Assembly: GCA_033297075.1 (NCBI GenBank)
Contig: MU858163.1
Span: 53,693 to 117,692, forward strand
Source of the DNA: Rhypophila decipiens
Taxonomy: Eukaryota > Ascomycota > Sordariomycetes > Sordariales > Naviculisporaceae
DNA length: 64,000 nt
Direction of reading: 5' to 3'
In this document: piece by piece, positions 23,351 to 34,290 of the stretch
Position numbering within the stretch: the stretch's first letter is position 1
How the letters are laid out: each line of letters starts with the position of its first letter
Translations under genes and position numbers: made by a program
Notes under the pieces: generated by a model
The model's database searches: none
Told to the model about the DNA's origin: nothing
The model's input: only the letters and a program-made list of their open reading frames with translations

Positions 23351-25533
23351 CTACAACACCCAATGACAAAACTCCCTCTTGGGCGGGACCTCTGGCATAC
23401 CACCTGCAAACTTGCCCGTCTGCACGAAACTATCCCACTCAGCCTTGACCTTGGGGTCTTCATAGGGATCCTTCCCATCAGGACCAGGGACAGCCTCCGT
23501 CTCGGTCGAATAATTGGGCGGACCATCGGGGAACCAGATCCTCGTCACATTTCGCCCATCAGATGACCTCATAGCAGGACATTTCTTGTCCTTGAACGTG
23601 ACGTATGACACGGGCTGGTTATTGAAGCTCATTACCTGGCCGTTCATGCCTTTGGCGATGTAGGTTGACGGATCGGGGTGTTGGCGTGTGCTATTTGGCC
23701 CGTAGGGTCCTTGTGCCTGCGAGCCGGAATTAGCTGCGCTTTGTTGGGATTGTGTTTGTTGTACGGGGGCGGCAGGTCCGCCAAAGGGATTCGCATTGGG
23801 CTGTGCTTGTTGTTGGCCAGTACCAAATCCACCACTTTGGGCCTGAGTAGCTTGGCCAAATGGATTCGCCGCTGGGGCTGCCGCTGCTTGGCCAAATGGG
23901 TTCTCTGCGGGAGCGGCTGGCTTTCCAAATGGATTCGCAGCTGGAGGGGCTGCTGTGGGCTGGCCGAATGGGTTGGTTGCCGCTGGTGGGTTCACTGCGG
24001 CAGGTTGTCCAAAGGCCGAGGTAGTCCCAGGCTGTGAAGGCTGTCCAAAGGCACTGGTGGTCGGAGCTGTTGCCGGTTGCCCAAAAGGATTGGATTCCGC
24101 TTGCTGTGCGGGTTTTCCAAAGGCACCTGTCGTCGCTTGCGTGTTGTTCCCAGCGATGGCGCCGAAGGGACTGGCACCGGTAGCCGGCGCTCCGAACGGG
24201 TTGGGCTTCTGACCCAGTGCCGCCGGTTGGCCGAATGCGCCGGCGGGTTGGCTAGGCTGCCCGAATGCGCTCGTAGGTTGGCTCGGTTGGCCGAATGCGC
24301 TCGTAGGTTGGTTCGGTTGCCCGAACGCGCTTGTAGGCTGACTGGGTTGGCCAAATGCACTCGTAGGTTGGCTAGGTTGGCTAGGTTGACCAAAGGCGCT
24401 TGTTGGTTGGGCAGGCTGCCCAAACGCTGGAGTACCAAAAGCATTTGGTTTCGCGCCCAACGCAGACGCCTGGCCAAAAGCACTGGCTGCTGGTTGTGCT
24501 GGCTGACCAAATGCCGGATTTCCAAAGGCAGATGAGCCCCCTATGGCAGATGGCTGTCCAAAGGCCGATGACGCCGGTTGTGCAGGTTGACCAAAGGCCG
24601 ACGTTGTCGGCTGTGAAGGTTGACCAAACGCGGGAGCACCAAACGGATTGGGCTTTTGACCCAGGGCCGCTGGTTGCCCAAAGGCGCCGGTGGTTGTTGT
24701 AGTTCCGCCAAAAGCGTTGCTTGGCTGGGCCGGCTGCCCAAACGCATTGTTTGTCTGGTTCTGCTGCGACCAGGGAGCTCTATTTGGCTCCGTCGAGGTC
24801 CCCTGCTTGCAAACGTCTACCCTGTTGGGGTGTTTTTGCGCCGAATCTTGGACATATTTGATTGCGCCGTTGATGTCTCGAAGCACCGTCTGCATCTGCT
24901 TCTCGGCCTGGTCGTAGATCTGATTTATTTCTTGGAGCTGTACGTCGCAAATGTCAGCATACTCTTCATGGCACCTTGGCAGTCTATCTCGGTCCACGTA
25001 CCGCGCCGTTGGGATTGCCCTTGGCCAGGCCCTCCATGAAGTACCATCTTATCTCCTCAAAACTCTGCTCGCGTGGGTAGCCGCCGAATAGTTGTTCGGG
25101 CGCATCTTTGCCTGGACCGTAGGCCGATAGAATCCATCCCGGTTTCTCGTTTACCAGGTCTCGCTGGATCATGTCGGCCGAGATACCGTAGTCTGTGAGT
25201 GGTTTGCCGTTAGCGAATCGCTGTAGGACTCAATGGCTGGGGAGGGTGTCGCCTACTGTCCATCTGGTTGTTCTGGTTGTTCAGAGCGCTGAAACGATTC
25301 CCGCCTCCGGTTCGCGGATGTTCGAATCGACAACTGTCTAAGGGCGAGAGGTTAGCGGATGCCATCTTTTGGGCTCAACGCGTCGATGCGAAGGTGAGAT
25401 ATGTGTGCGCTTGCGATAGGCAGGAAATGGGTGCCGACATTCGAAACTCCGATTGGTTTGGGCGGCTCAGTCTCTCTGGCTACTCACCTCCATTTCTGCA
25501 GTTGCCCTGCGTCCAGAACTTGCAGATTGCCAT
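23351..25533 (-). CDS. AMO1: CCCH zinc-finger FG-repeat nucleoporin (Amo1/Nup42 type), 4 exons
   Basis: Predicted cytoplasmic-side nuclear pore protein involved in mRNA export. Minus-strand exons 25533-25488, 25337-25257, 25192-25002 and 24937-23351 join in consistent phase (1, 1, 0) to 634 residues. The first two exons together form one CCCH finger: C4-x7-C12-x5-C18-x3-H22, ending CRFEHP. A helical segment follows (DMIQRDLVNEKPGWILSAYG, then coiled-coil-like LQEINQIYDQAEKQMQTV). A long FG region comes next, with dozens of AFGQP, NPFG and SAFGQPSQP repeats. The C-terminal tail has TFKDKKCPAMRSSDG, IWFPDGPP and MPEVPPKREFCHW. The finger-FG-FPDG order is that of Amo1/Nup42 rather than Nsp1. Repeat-rich exon 4 gives long shadow frames on the other strand. 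Confidence 0.88.
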
Positions 25534-26824
25534 TTTGTCGATGTTATTATAAGGATATCGGACGGCGATTTATCATGGCGTGAAATTGGGTCGGGCTCGC
25601 GGTCGGAGGGTTTGCGAACGGGTTTTGTCAGGGAGTAAGAATCGGGAACCTTTGTCGGATTGCGCCAATCGTGAACATCAACCGCGACAATCTTATTGCG
25701 TTTTTTGAGACTGAAGGTTCAGCCTTGCAGGGGCAGCGTCCCAAGCCACAGGACACAAAGTGGGGCTGACCACAGAGGTTCATGCGGGACGGTAGGGGTC
25801 AGCTGGGTTAGCGCAGGGGTCCGCAACGCCGCCAAATGCCGGAATTGGGGAACTGAAATTCAGCGGGGAAATCTGGGGATGAAAGCAAAGCAACAACCAA
25901 AACCATGTTCAATCTCAATCCAGAGTCTCGACCTCGATCTCTGGCCCAAGATGTGCCTCCTCTGGTTGACTGCTCTTTCTCTGAAGTCAATCATAACGGC
26001 AATGCCACTTTCTTTCAAAATCTCGGCAATCTTCTCCCTTACTCTTCCACTGGACTCCATGACGCTGCTCACCTAGGAGGCTAGGAACTTGGGAGAGACT
26101 TTGTTGCCAACAATTTACCAGAGGAATTGTCATCAAAAGCCCAAGAACGATACCGGTAGACATCGAGATCCACGCGGAAAGGAGGATGAACAAGACCACA
26201 TGGAGAGATATGATACGAGACAGTGACCTTCCTATCGTGTCAAGAGCCGCTGGTCACAATAGCAAAGCCTTCATAAAACCATATGACCGCGGCTTGCCGC
26301 ATCCCACGTGACAAGCAGGTCCGGACGAAGCACTGCCCAAAGTCAAAATTATGCCCCCCCAGGTACCGATTGCAAACGAGACCAATCCCAGAGGAGCAAT
26401 GTCGACATCATTGCGCAGTTGTTGCCGGGGCCTGAGAGGACAATGGTCCGGGATCCCGGTTTGAGCCGGCGCAAGCCGTGTCTCACCCGCCTTATCCGTA
26501 TCACTACAAACTTGCGGAATTGCAACCGTCAACCATCAAAGGTCCCGGGGTATGGAGCAATGGATCTTGCAAGAGGGCGGTCATGGGGTTGGTTGGGCCG
26601 TTTCGCTAAAAATGTTTCATGACAAGACCGGGGAAGCTCCTGTGAAGCTAGAATCATCCATGATGACGGCTGTCAGCGGTCTCCTCTCTCTGACCCCCCC
26701 TTGGCAAGTGAATAAGTATTGTTGATGACCATCCCGTTGTGTCTCCTTTGTTCCCGACTCTCAATCCTGTCTCAATACTATACTATACACAGTCATTTCT
26801 GGCATCACAACAGAAGCGAGCGTC
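25534..26824. other. Intergenic region between nucleoporin and P450
   Basis: The 1.3-kb gap lies between two genes transcribed away from each other. No gene is supported. A/C-rich DNA near 26340-26360 (GCCCCCCCAGG) and a CCCCCC run near 26692 are the only compositional oddities. The last 100 bp are the likely leader of the P450. Confidence 0.4.
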
Positions 26825-28524
26825 ATGGGTATCGAAACAACCCATCTCCAGCTATGGCTGGGGCTGTTTGCCGCAGCTGGTGTCCTATATGTAAGCTTAC
26901 GATCCAAATGTTGCTGCCGTTTACCTCTTCGACCACTAACAGCAAGCAAACAGACAACATGTCTGGTCGTTTACCGATTGTTCTTCCACCCATTGGCCAA
27001 ATACCCGGGGCCTTTGCTGTGCAAACTCACGGATGGTTACATGCTCTACCACGCCTGGAAAGGTGACCGCCACCTCGAGTTCTGGCGCTTACACGAAAGG
27101 CACGGCAAGTTTGTGCGCTTCGGCCCCAACTCGCTCTCGATAAACTCCAACACCGCGCTCAAGGACATCTACGGCTTCCGCTCCAACGTGCGCAAGTCCG
27201 AGTTCTACGATGCCTTCGTCCATCCCGCGCCCAACACCCACAATGCGCGGGACAAGGACCTCCACGCCCGAAAGCGCCGTGTCCTGTCCCATGCCTTCTC
27301 GGATGGCGCCATCAAGGAAGTCGAGCGCTACATACTGGCCAATATCCGCACCTTTTGCGAGGCCGTTGGCGATCTTGGCAGAGTAAGCGACGACAAGAAA
27401 GGCTGGACTGCGCCAAAGAACATGGCCGATTGGTGCAACTGGCTGGCCATGGATATCCTAGGTGATCTCTGCTTCGGCAAGGCCTTTCACATGCTCGAGC
27501 GTCCCGACAACCGATATGCAGTCGATCTAGTCGGTGTCGCCGCGCAAAGACATCTCATCGTATGCTCTTCTCCAACCCCAGCTTCACTGTCTCTGCATTC
27601 TCCCAACTAACATCTGGAAAGTGCGGCACAATGCCCATAGTAAACAAGCTCAGCCTAGACAAGATCCTCTTCCGCAAGATCGCGGCCGGGCGGGCCCGCT
27701 ACATGGCCTATTCCCGCGCCCAACTCACAGACCGCACCGCCCTAGGCGACGAAACTGACCGGCGCGATTTCTTCTACCACCTGCTCAAAGCCCGCGACCC
27801 AGAAACAGGACAAGGCTTCACAACACCCGAACTGTGGGGCGAGTCGAACCTCCTCATTATTGCAGGGTCTGACACTACCTCCACCGCAATGGCCGCTACC
27901 TTGTTCTACCTTGTCCGTAATCCTGCCGCCTTGAAGCAAGTGACGGCCGAGATTCGCGACAAGTTTACGTCTGTGGAGGATATCCACTCCGGTGCGGTGC
28001 TGAACACCTGCACTTATCTGCGGGCTTGTATTGACGAAGCCATGCGCCTATCGCCTTCTGTGGGCGGGCTTTTGCCTCGAGAAGTCTTACCGGGCGGATT
28101 CACCGTTGATGGTGAGACTATCCCAGAAGGCACAGTCATTGGCACGCCACATTATACCATCCACCACAACGAGAATTATTATCCGGAGCCGTTTGCTTAT
28201 AAGCCTGAACGGTGGGTATCCAGCATCGTGGGAGAGGATAATGTGGCCAGGGCGCAGAGTGCGTTTTGTCCGTTTTCGATTGGGCCTAGGGGTTGTATCG
28301 GCAAGGGGCTGGCTTATTTGGAGATGATGGTCACCCTTGGACGGGTGCTCTTCCTTTATGACTTGAGGAGGGCGGCGGGCGGAATTATGGATCCCGGTGA
28401 GGGAGGAAGGGAAGGTGCGGAATGGGGACGGGAGAAGGTTAGTGAGTATCAACTTGTTGATACCTTTACTAGTTTGAAGGACGGGCCTATGGTTGAGTTC
28501 CGGAGACGGGAGGTTGAGGCTTGA
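26825..28524 (+). CDS. Cytochrome P450 monooxygenase (fungal microsomal type)
   Basis: Membrane-anchored haem-thiolate monooxygenase. Exons 26825-26890, 26954-27559 and 27622-28524 join in phase 0 and give 524 residues. An N-terminal hydrophobic anchor (LQLWLGLFAAAGVLY) is followed by the hinge YRLFFHPLAKYPGP. The I-helix oxygen-binding motif AGSDTTS is at 305-311, the K-helix ExxR at 363-366, KPERW at 418-422, and the haem-binding loop FSIGPRGCIG has its cysteine at 449. All invariant residues are present, so it should be active. General resemblance is to fungal P450s of secondary metabolism or aromatic hydroxylation; no substrate can be named. A short-chain dehydrogenase lies 1 kb downstream on the same strand, but no polyketide, peptide or terpene synthase is nearby. 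Confidence 0.92.
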
Positions 28525-29514
28525 TGAAGCTATTTGAGAGGGGGCGGGACAAGTTGGAATAAAAAGATTGGGCTATTGTTGACTTGGGGAGGTGTTTGTA
28601 TTTTCTTGGTTAAAGCGGGAATGTGAAGTTGAGTTTTGATCTCTCATGGTGTCTGAGGTTTTGGCTTTGCTTTGGTTCTGGGAAGTTTGCATGGACGTGG
28701 ATGAAGACCGCTTGGATGGCTACATCAATGTCAAGAAGCTACAGGAGAGTTACCGTGGCATTTCTTGTACATAAGGCTCCACTTGGGCTAGTTAGACCAA
28801 TGAGGAGCAAGAGGTTATATACTGAACATGGCTCCACACATAAAATGACTGGGTTGTTTTACCTGCACCAGGATGGCCGAGCTCGGAGGCGTCGCCTTCA
28901 TTGAGAAGGACATGTTAGTGCGCCCTCCGAATAACTGGGAATAACTACCTTCGTCGGCCGAATTATGGCAGTTTGCTTTCTAATCACGTCGATCACGGGC
29001 AGTTTTGTGATTGTCAGTCGGTGAACTTGTCGACGCGGGACGGAGGAGTTGTCATTTTGTGGGTCTCTCGGCCAATTTGGCCGACGTCTTTCTTTCGCTT
29101 GCTAATGTGGCCCCAGAACCAGGGAAGGTTGGATATCATGCCAAAGATGCTCCTAGACAACAATCCTACGTAGATAGCCGGTAAATCCGGGCTCTGAATA
29201 GCTTCGGCCAAATTGCCCGAAGATCTTACTCAGGACGTGAGCGAACGGTCATCTCTGCAGCAGGATGTCATGTCGGCCAATTTGTCCTCGCCATGTCCTC
29301 TTTGGCCAAGATGAATCTGAGAACGACTAGTCAGCTACAAGCACGGCTTTAGACTCGTGTATATAAGCCTCCAAATATCCTGCTTTTCCAGCTCGACTTT
29401 TTTCTCTGCCCCTCATCATTCTAGACACCTATCAAGAGCCCAAGTCTACAGCTCATCATTTTCAGATTTTCCTGAATTCCATATCCCACCACGCGGCAAC
29501 CATCAACCACCAAA
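28525..29514. promoter_or_regulatory. Intergenic region upstream of the dehydrogenase, with CGG-palindromes
   Basis: Four related sites lie here: TCGGCCGAATTATGG at 28954, the perfect palindrome TCGGCCAA-T-TTGGCCGA at 29068-29084, the one-mismatch copy TCGGCCAA-A-TTGCCCGA at 29204-29220, and the half-degenerate TCGGCCAA-T-TTGTCC at 29272-29286. Inverted CGG...CCG triplets are the usual target shape of Zn2Cys6 regulators, so these are candidate operators for the dehydrogenase (inference). A TATA-like GTATATAAGC sits near 29358-29367, about 150 bp before the start codon. Confidence 0.55.
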
Positions 29515-30324
29515 ATGTCATCCTCAGTCGCCACCCGGACCATCGCCCTCGTAACCGGTTCCAACCGCGGAATCGGCCGCGCAGTAGCCCTCTCACTAGC
29601 CCGCGACCATAGCTACACCGTGATCCTGGCCTGCCGGGATTTTGCCGCCGCCCAGTCCACGGCTGAAGAACTCACCGCCGAACTTGCCGCCTCACCCTCG
29701 GCCGGAACTGCCAAGGGAGAATTCGTCCCCATCCACCTAGACTTTTCCTCCGACTCGTCAATCTCGTCCCTCAAGTCCTTCCTTGAAACCGAGTATAAAG
29801 GACAACTCAACGTCCTAGTCAACAACGCGGGCGTGTTGCTGGATAACTTCTTTCACAAACCCGCTTCCGAGTTTGAGACCCTGTCACCGCGAGAGCTGTA
29901 CACAAAGACATTCGAAAGCAACACCATCGGACCCGCTATTCTCACCGAAGAACTGTTGCCCCTTCTCGAAAAATCCAGCAAACCGGATCAAGGTCGTCCC
30001 TCTCGCATCGTCTTTGTCTCTTCTATAATGGGCAGCTTGACGATAAGTGGAGACACGACAACAGCGTGGTATAATAACGAAGCTACCGCCTATGATGCGT
30101 CCAAGGCGGCTGTTAACATGCTGGCTGTGAACTTTGCTAGACGGTTGAAACCAGTTGGGGGTCTGTCGAATGCTGTTTGTCCTGGGCTCAGGGCTACTAG
30201 GTTGACGAGCGGGTATGGAGGGTCTGTGGAGGATGGTGCGAAGAAGATTGTGGAGATGGCTACGCTTGTCAAGGGCGCTGTGAGTGGGAAGTTTGTTAAT
30301 GAGGAGGGGGATATTCCTTGGTAA
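29515..30324 (+). CDS. Short-chain dehydrogenase/reductase (SDR)
   Basis: NAD(P)-dependent oxidoreductase, intronless, 269 residues. The classical SDR signature is complete: nucleotide-binding TGSNRGIG near the N terminus, a DFS segment at the adenine-contact position, NNAG in the strand-4 motif, the serine of the VSS segment, and YDASK (YxxxK) as the catalytic pair, then the CPGLRATRLT loop. Cofactor is probably NADPH because an Arg (CRDF) follows the second strand. The start has a good Kozak context (ACCAAAATG). The substrate is unknown; carbonyl reductase or quinone/aldehyde reduction are typical for this family. Palindromic CGG sites upstream suggest inducible control. Confidence 0.92.
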   Translation: MSSSVATRTIALVTGSNRGIGRAVALSLARDHSYTVILACRDFAAAQSTAEELTAELAASPSAGTAKGEFVPIHLDFSSDSSISSLKSFLETEYKGQLNVLVNNAGVLLDNFFHKPASEFETLSPRELYTKTFESNTIGPAILTEELLPLLEKSSKPDQGRPSRIVFVSSIMGSLTISGDTTTAWYNNEATAYDASKAAVNMLAVNFARRLKPVGGLSNAVCPGLRATRLTSGYGGSVEDGAKKIVEMATLVKGAVSGKFVNEEGDIPW

Positions 30325-30578
30325 GTGGTGGAGCGGGAAAAGGCATGGTCTAATTGTGGTGGCTTTAAGATGGGATGTTTATCTGCTTCATTGCATGCAG
30401 AGGGCTTGGCTGTGATGGACGGAAGGTTTCAAACAGGATAAGGGTCCATGCTGGTATTCGTGCTTTGTAGGCGGTGTTGTTCGTTGGCGTATAAAGATCT
30501 GGAAAATGGGAAGGGCGAATCTATTGCTAGAACTGATCGAAAGTAATGAGATTGTAAAAGAGTGAACTAAGGTCTGAC

Positions 30579-33500
30579 TCAGACAATGAATGAAAGTACA
30601 TCTCTCGTGGTACCCAGCACGCTCGACAGAATCCCTTTTATCCCGCCCTCGTCCGAATCTGCATATGGCTCTACTCCCCTGACTTCATCGTACTTCCGGA
30701 ACCAATACTGATAGTCAATCTCGTAGTAATCATAATCCCAACCTCCATCTCGAATAAGACAGCGTTTGTGCGAATAATCCGGGCATGTTGCAGACTTCAA
30801 GAAACAGTCTCTTCGTTCTTCCCATGAATTCACTGTCCTTGACACACAGCAAGGTCTCATTCCCGGTGGTGGTCCAAACGTCTCCGAGTCCGATTCCGAG
30901 TCCGAGTCAACGGTCGATGTGCTTTTTGCCTCTTCATTTGGGTCGGTATCGGCGTCAGAGTCATGCTCGATGTCGTGATAGACTGATGGCTCAGACGTCT
31001 CCGAGCCCGATTCAACAGTTGATCTGCGTGTTGCTTGCTCTGCATTTGCGGTAATATTGATGTCGGAGTCCTGCTTGACATTGTGACGGCCCGATGGCTC
31101 AGACGTCTCCGAGTCCGAGTCAAGGGTTGATGTGTGTGTGGTTTCCTCTTCACTTTCGGCAATATCGATATCAGAGTCATGCTCGACGTCGTAACTACCA
31201 ATCTCTTCCGCCGTTGTATGCGAACACACTGGCACCCCGAACATGGGCTCTTCGACTGTTTCCCATGCACACCTGAATGCACACATGATCTCATGATTGC
31301 GAACGTAATTCCATGCTCGGTGTGCCATCTCGTATCGAATGCCTGCCGCATCGACCCATTCGTCGATTGTGAGATAGCTGAGGAGAAGAGTGGTGCTATG
31401 ATAGACGTATCCTTCTAGGGCAAAGCATTTTCCCGGACCATCGGACGGCCATATGCCTCTATTTGTGTCTGAGTTCTCAGCTGCTTCGGAATCGCCTGGT
31501 TGTAGTCGAATCTCGGCCTTGAGGAGTGTGATAATATCGTCCGCACTTCTGATGACAGAGTAAACGGCCTCAAGAAACAGATCTCGCTGCATATACCTTT
31601 CGTTGTTTATTCTTCCATTGGCAAGAAGAAGGTGAAGGTATCTCATCTTGGCATCGAGGTAAATGCGGACTTCTTCGCAGGTTGCTGTGAGCCAAAAGAA
31701 GACGAACGAATAAATGCATACCACATGGCGACATGCATACCTGCCACAGGGCGGTTTATCGCCGTACCGAAAGGTACCCAGCTCAAGCGACGCCGCTACT
31801 AGTGGCTGCCAGGGTTCCCAGAGAATCGGCCAGTCCTTTTGGTGCATCAAGAACTCTATCGTCCGAAAGCTAAGATGGTCTCCGTGCAGACTTGGAAGAT
31901 TAACCACGGCGTAGTCCCCGTCTGTAAATACAAGCAAGCTCATTGGCGCAGTCGAAGAAAAGTCTGTCTTGACGTTTGTTGCGAGTTTGAAAAAAATACT
32001 TGCTAGCTCATCGCTGAATCCAGCAGAGACACCACGGCATCCGGCGATAGCGCTCCAACTGGCGATGAAAGATGTGAGAGGAGTTCCTCCGACCATTACG
32101 ACGAGGAGTTAGCGTGAGTGTCGAGGAAGGTATCAATGAAACTGAAAAGCTTGCATACGGTGAGGACGTGCGATAGGGCGAGGAAGGTATCAAGATCTTG
32201 CATGGGAACATACCCGTATCCTGGTTCCATCTCGCCTGGGTCCAGATCAAAGCCCAAAAGTAGATCGATTATCCGACGTGAATCCCCCAATTGCTTCCAA
32301 TTCTCTCCGAATTCATGTACTGGCTGGAAATTATGATCAAACTATCTCGTCATCAGTCTCCTCGTCGGATAGACGGGAACGGAGGCGTGCTAAGACTGAA
32401 ACTGAGAAGACTTACTCCACATCTGAACGTAGCATTTTGCAACAAGTTCCACCCACGAGTGTCGACATCGAATGGCGTCGCTCGACCGGTTTGGAAACGA
32501 TTTCTTACGGTGTGGATATCAGCCCTTCCCACCGCTTGAATTATCTCGGATTGAATGGGAATGACATTCACGGTTCTCAGTCCAAAGGCCGGGGCAGGAC
32601 TCGACTGACCGGTGCCGAAACATTTGATGGCATTGTAGGTGAGAATGAAAGCCCTTGCTGTGAGCCATGTCGCTGGAAAGAATTCGACCTGTGTCACTGT
32701 TTCTTCTTTGTGTTGCTCGTGGACTCTAGTGTCTGGGTCAGACTTGCTATAAAAGACAGTCAATGTTTTCGTTCGGAGCTGCCCGAAAATCATGCTTCGG
32801 ACCCAGAAACCTGTCGACATGGTCGAAAACTCCCGCTTCCACTTGCTTTGAGGTGCATTGAGGAAGCAGGAATCTCGACAATCCGAAGGGAAACCCCGGC
32901 CATCCGACACAAGAGCCCTTTCCGAGTTTCTAGCATTGATCATCTCTACCGACGCTCCTCCGGTACTTGCGGCATTGGAGGCTTGTATTTCTCTCGAAAC
33001 CTGTTGCAGTTCCTGTGCAATTGCATTTTTGATATCGTGGCCAAAGGCCGCGAAGAGCATTGGTTGCCGTTGAATCAGGTCATCTTCGATCCGCTGTACC
33101 GTTGCCCGGATAGGTACTGTTTCGTTGGCCAGATGCTGCACAGTGACTGATGTTGTTCCGATTGCGTTTTGGGTCGTTGTTACAACGGACTGGATTGATT
33201 CGACTGCAGTCTGGGTATCGGAGACTGTCTTCCGGATCGAAACAGTTTGATTGGATTGGTCCAGCGAGAAACTAGTCATCGACCTTTGCAGACCCTCCAA
33301 TGCTTCGGAATGCTGGGCTTGAGTGACTCTGCGATGATCGCGTTAGCAACCATGATATCAATTTACATACCCACCTGACCTTTGGGCCCTTCACTTACTG
33401 TAAGAGCATTGACTTGCATCTTTCTAGCTCATTGAGGAGCGTGGAGATCTCGGAATTCTTGAACACAGCTTTGACAGTGTTCCAAGTCCTTCTGGTCTTA

Positions 33501-33793
33501 CTTTCCAATGGGGAGAGCCGCAGGGAGATTACAGTCTTCGAGAGATTTTCGATGGCTGACTGAATGAGACCAAGAACTCGTTCGAGGTCTGGGTCGTCAT
33601 CTCTGGATGACGACTTGACCTTTGTCAGAATCGAGATGATTGCATCCAGCTCGTCGGATAGTCGCTGGACATGGGTTGGTGCGTCCTGGATATCCTTGAA
33701 GAAACTGTGAAGAACAATCGCACTCTGTAATAATTGACCAGCAGAGGCCACCAGTGAGACTGCGCTTGCAGCAACACCCAGAAGCTCTGCCAT
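30579..33793 (-). CDS. Helo-like N-terminal (STAND-type) protein with ankyrin-like segment and acidic repeats
   Basis: Predicted member of the fungal STAND/NLR-associated family. Minus-strand exons 33793-33399, 33328-32416, 32323-32214 and 32058-30579 sum to 2898 nt, an intact 965-codon frame with stop; the third intron (155 nt) is the least certain. Residues about 1-130 (MAELLGVAASAVSLVASAGQ, then LHSFFKDIQDAPTHVQRLSDE) match the Helo-like N-terminal domain found on fungal cell-death and signalling proteins. A coiled region (SIRKTVSDTQTAVESIQSV) and an ankyrin-like NRFQTGRATPFDVDTRGWN follow. Near the C terminus three tandem acidic repeats of about 36 residues (DSDSETSEPS type) occupy 30880-31200. 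No NACHT/P-loop is present, so it is a sensor- or effector-like stand-alone form. Role inferred from family. Confidence 0.72.
30880..31200 (-). repeat. Three tandem in-frame repeats, about 108 bp each
   Basis: Within the last exon of the Helo-like gene a unit of about 108 bp is repeated three times; unit starts GTCTCCGAG lie at 30880, 30997 and 31105 on the plus strand, the first spacing being longer by an extra Ser-Asp/Glu run. Each codes for an acidic segment of the form EHDSDxDxxxxEE...STxxSxSETSEPS. Units differ at many sites, so the expansion is not recent, yet the frame is kept. Confidence 0.85.
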
Positions 33794-34290
33794 CGTGGTT
33801 ATCGTTTGATAGAGGTTTGGTCTTGTTACGTGCGCCCCAAAGGAATGATGTGAGAATAGAAGAATCCCAACGGCGGGATCCCTCAAATCCCTCAAATCCT
33901 GATAATTCTTTTTGCTTCTTTTCCCCTCCTTTCCATCGCATATGTCTCACCACAACGCGGTAGCGGAGGGCAACTTTCCAGGCAAGACGGAGGCCTGCGT
34001 CAACTGACCTTATCTGTAGCATCATCACTAACAGGCACCAGCTACGGCCAGAAGGCTGTACAACGACAAATGCGACAACATATACTATTTTAAGGGCTGA
34101 ATTAGCCAGTCCCCTTACATATATCAATCATACTCACCGAAAAACAAGCTTACACGGCAGCGGGTAGTCGCACCGATCGAGTTGCAAGCGTTGCCCAGCC
34201 AACTGCTTGGGGTCCACAATAGGGGCTGATCATTTACTGCTGCGTACCAATTCACAGATTCCCGATCAGTCCACATGATTCCTCCACCAG
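33794..34290. other. Promoter region of the Helo-like gene / 3' side of the OMT relic
   Basis: No gene seen. The sequence just upstream of the Helo-like start (33794-33950) is the likely promoter on the minus strand. No repeat or motif stands out. Confidence 0.35.

Noticed and set aside
23678..24535. Long plus-strand frames rich in Cys, Trp, Gly and Leu
   Set aside because: Antisense image of the FG repeats of the nucleoporin exon.
32278..33150. 290-codon plus-strand open frame
   Set aside because: Opposite strand to the Helo-like gene, whose exons join in phase over the same DNA.
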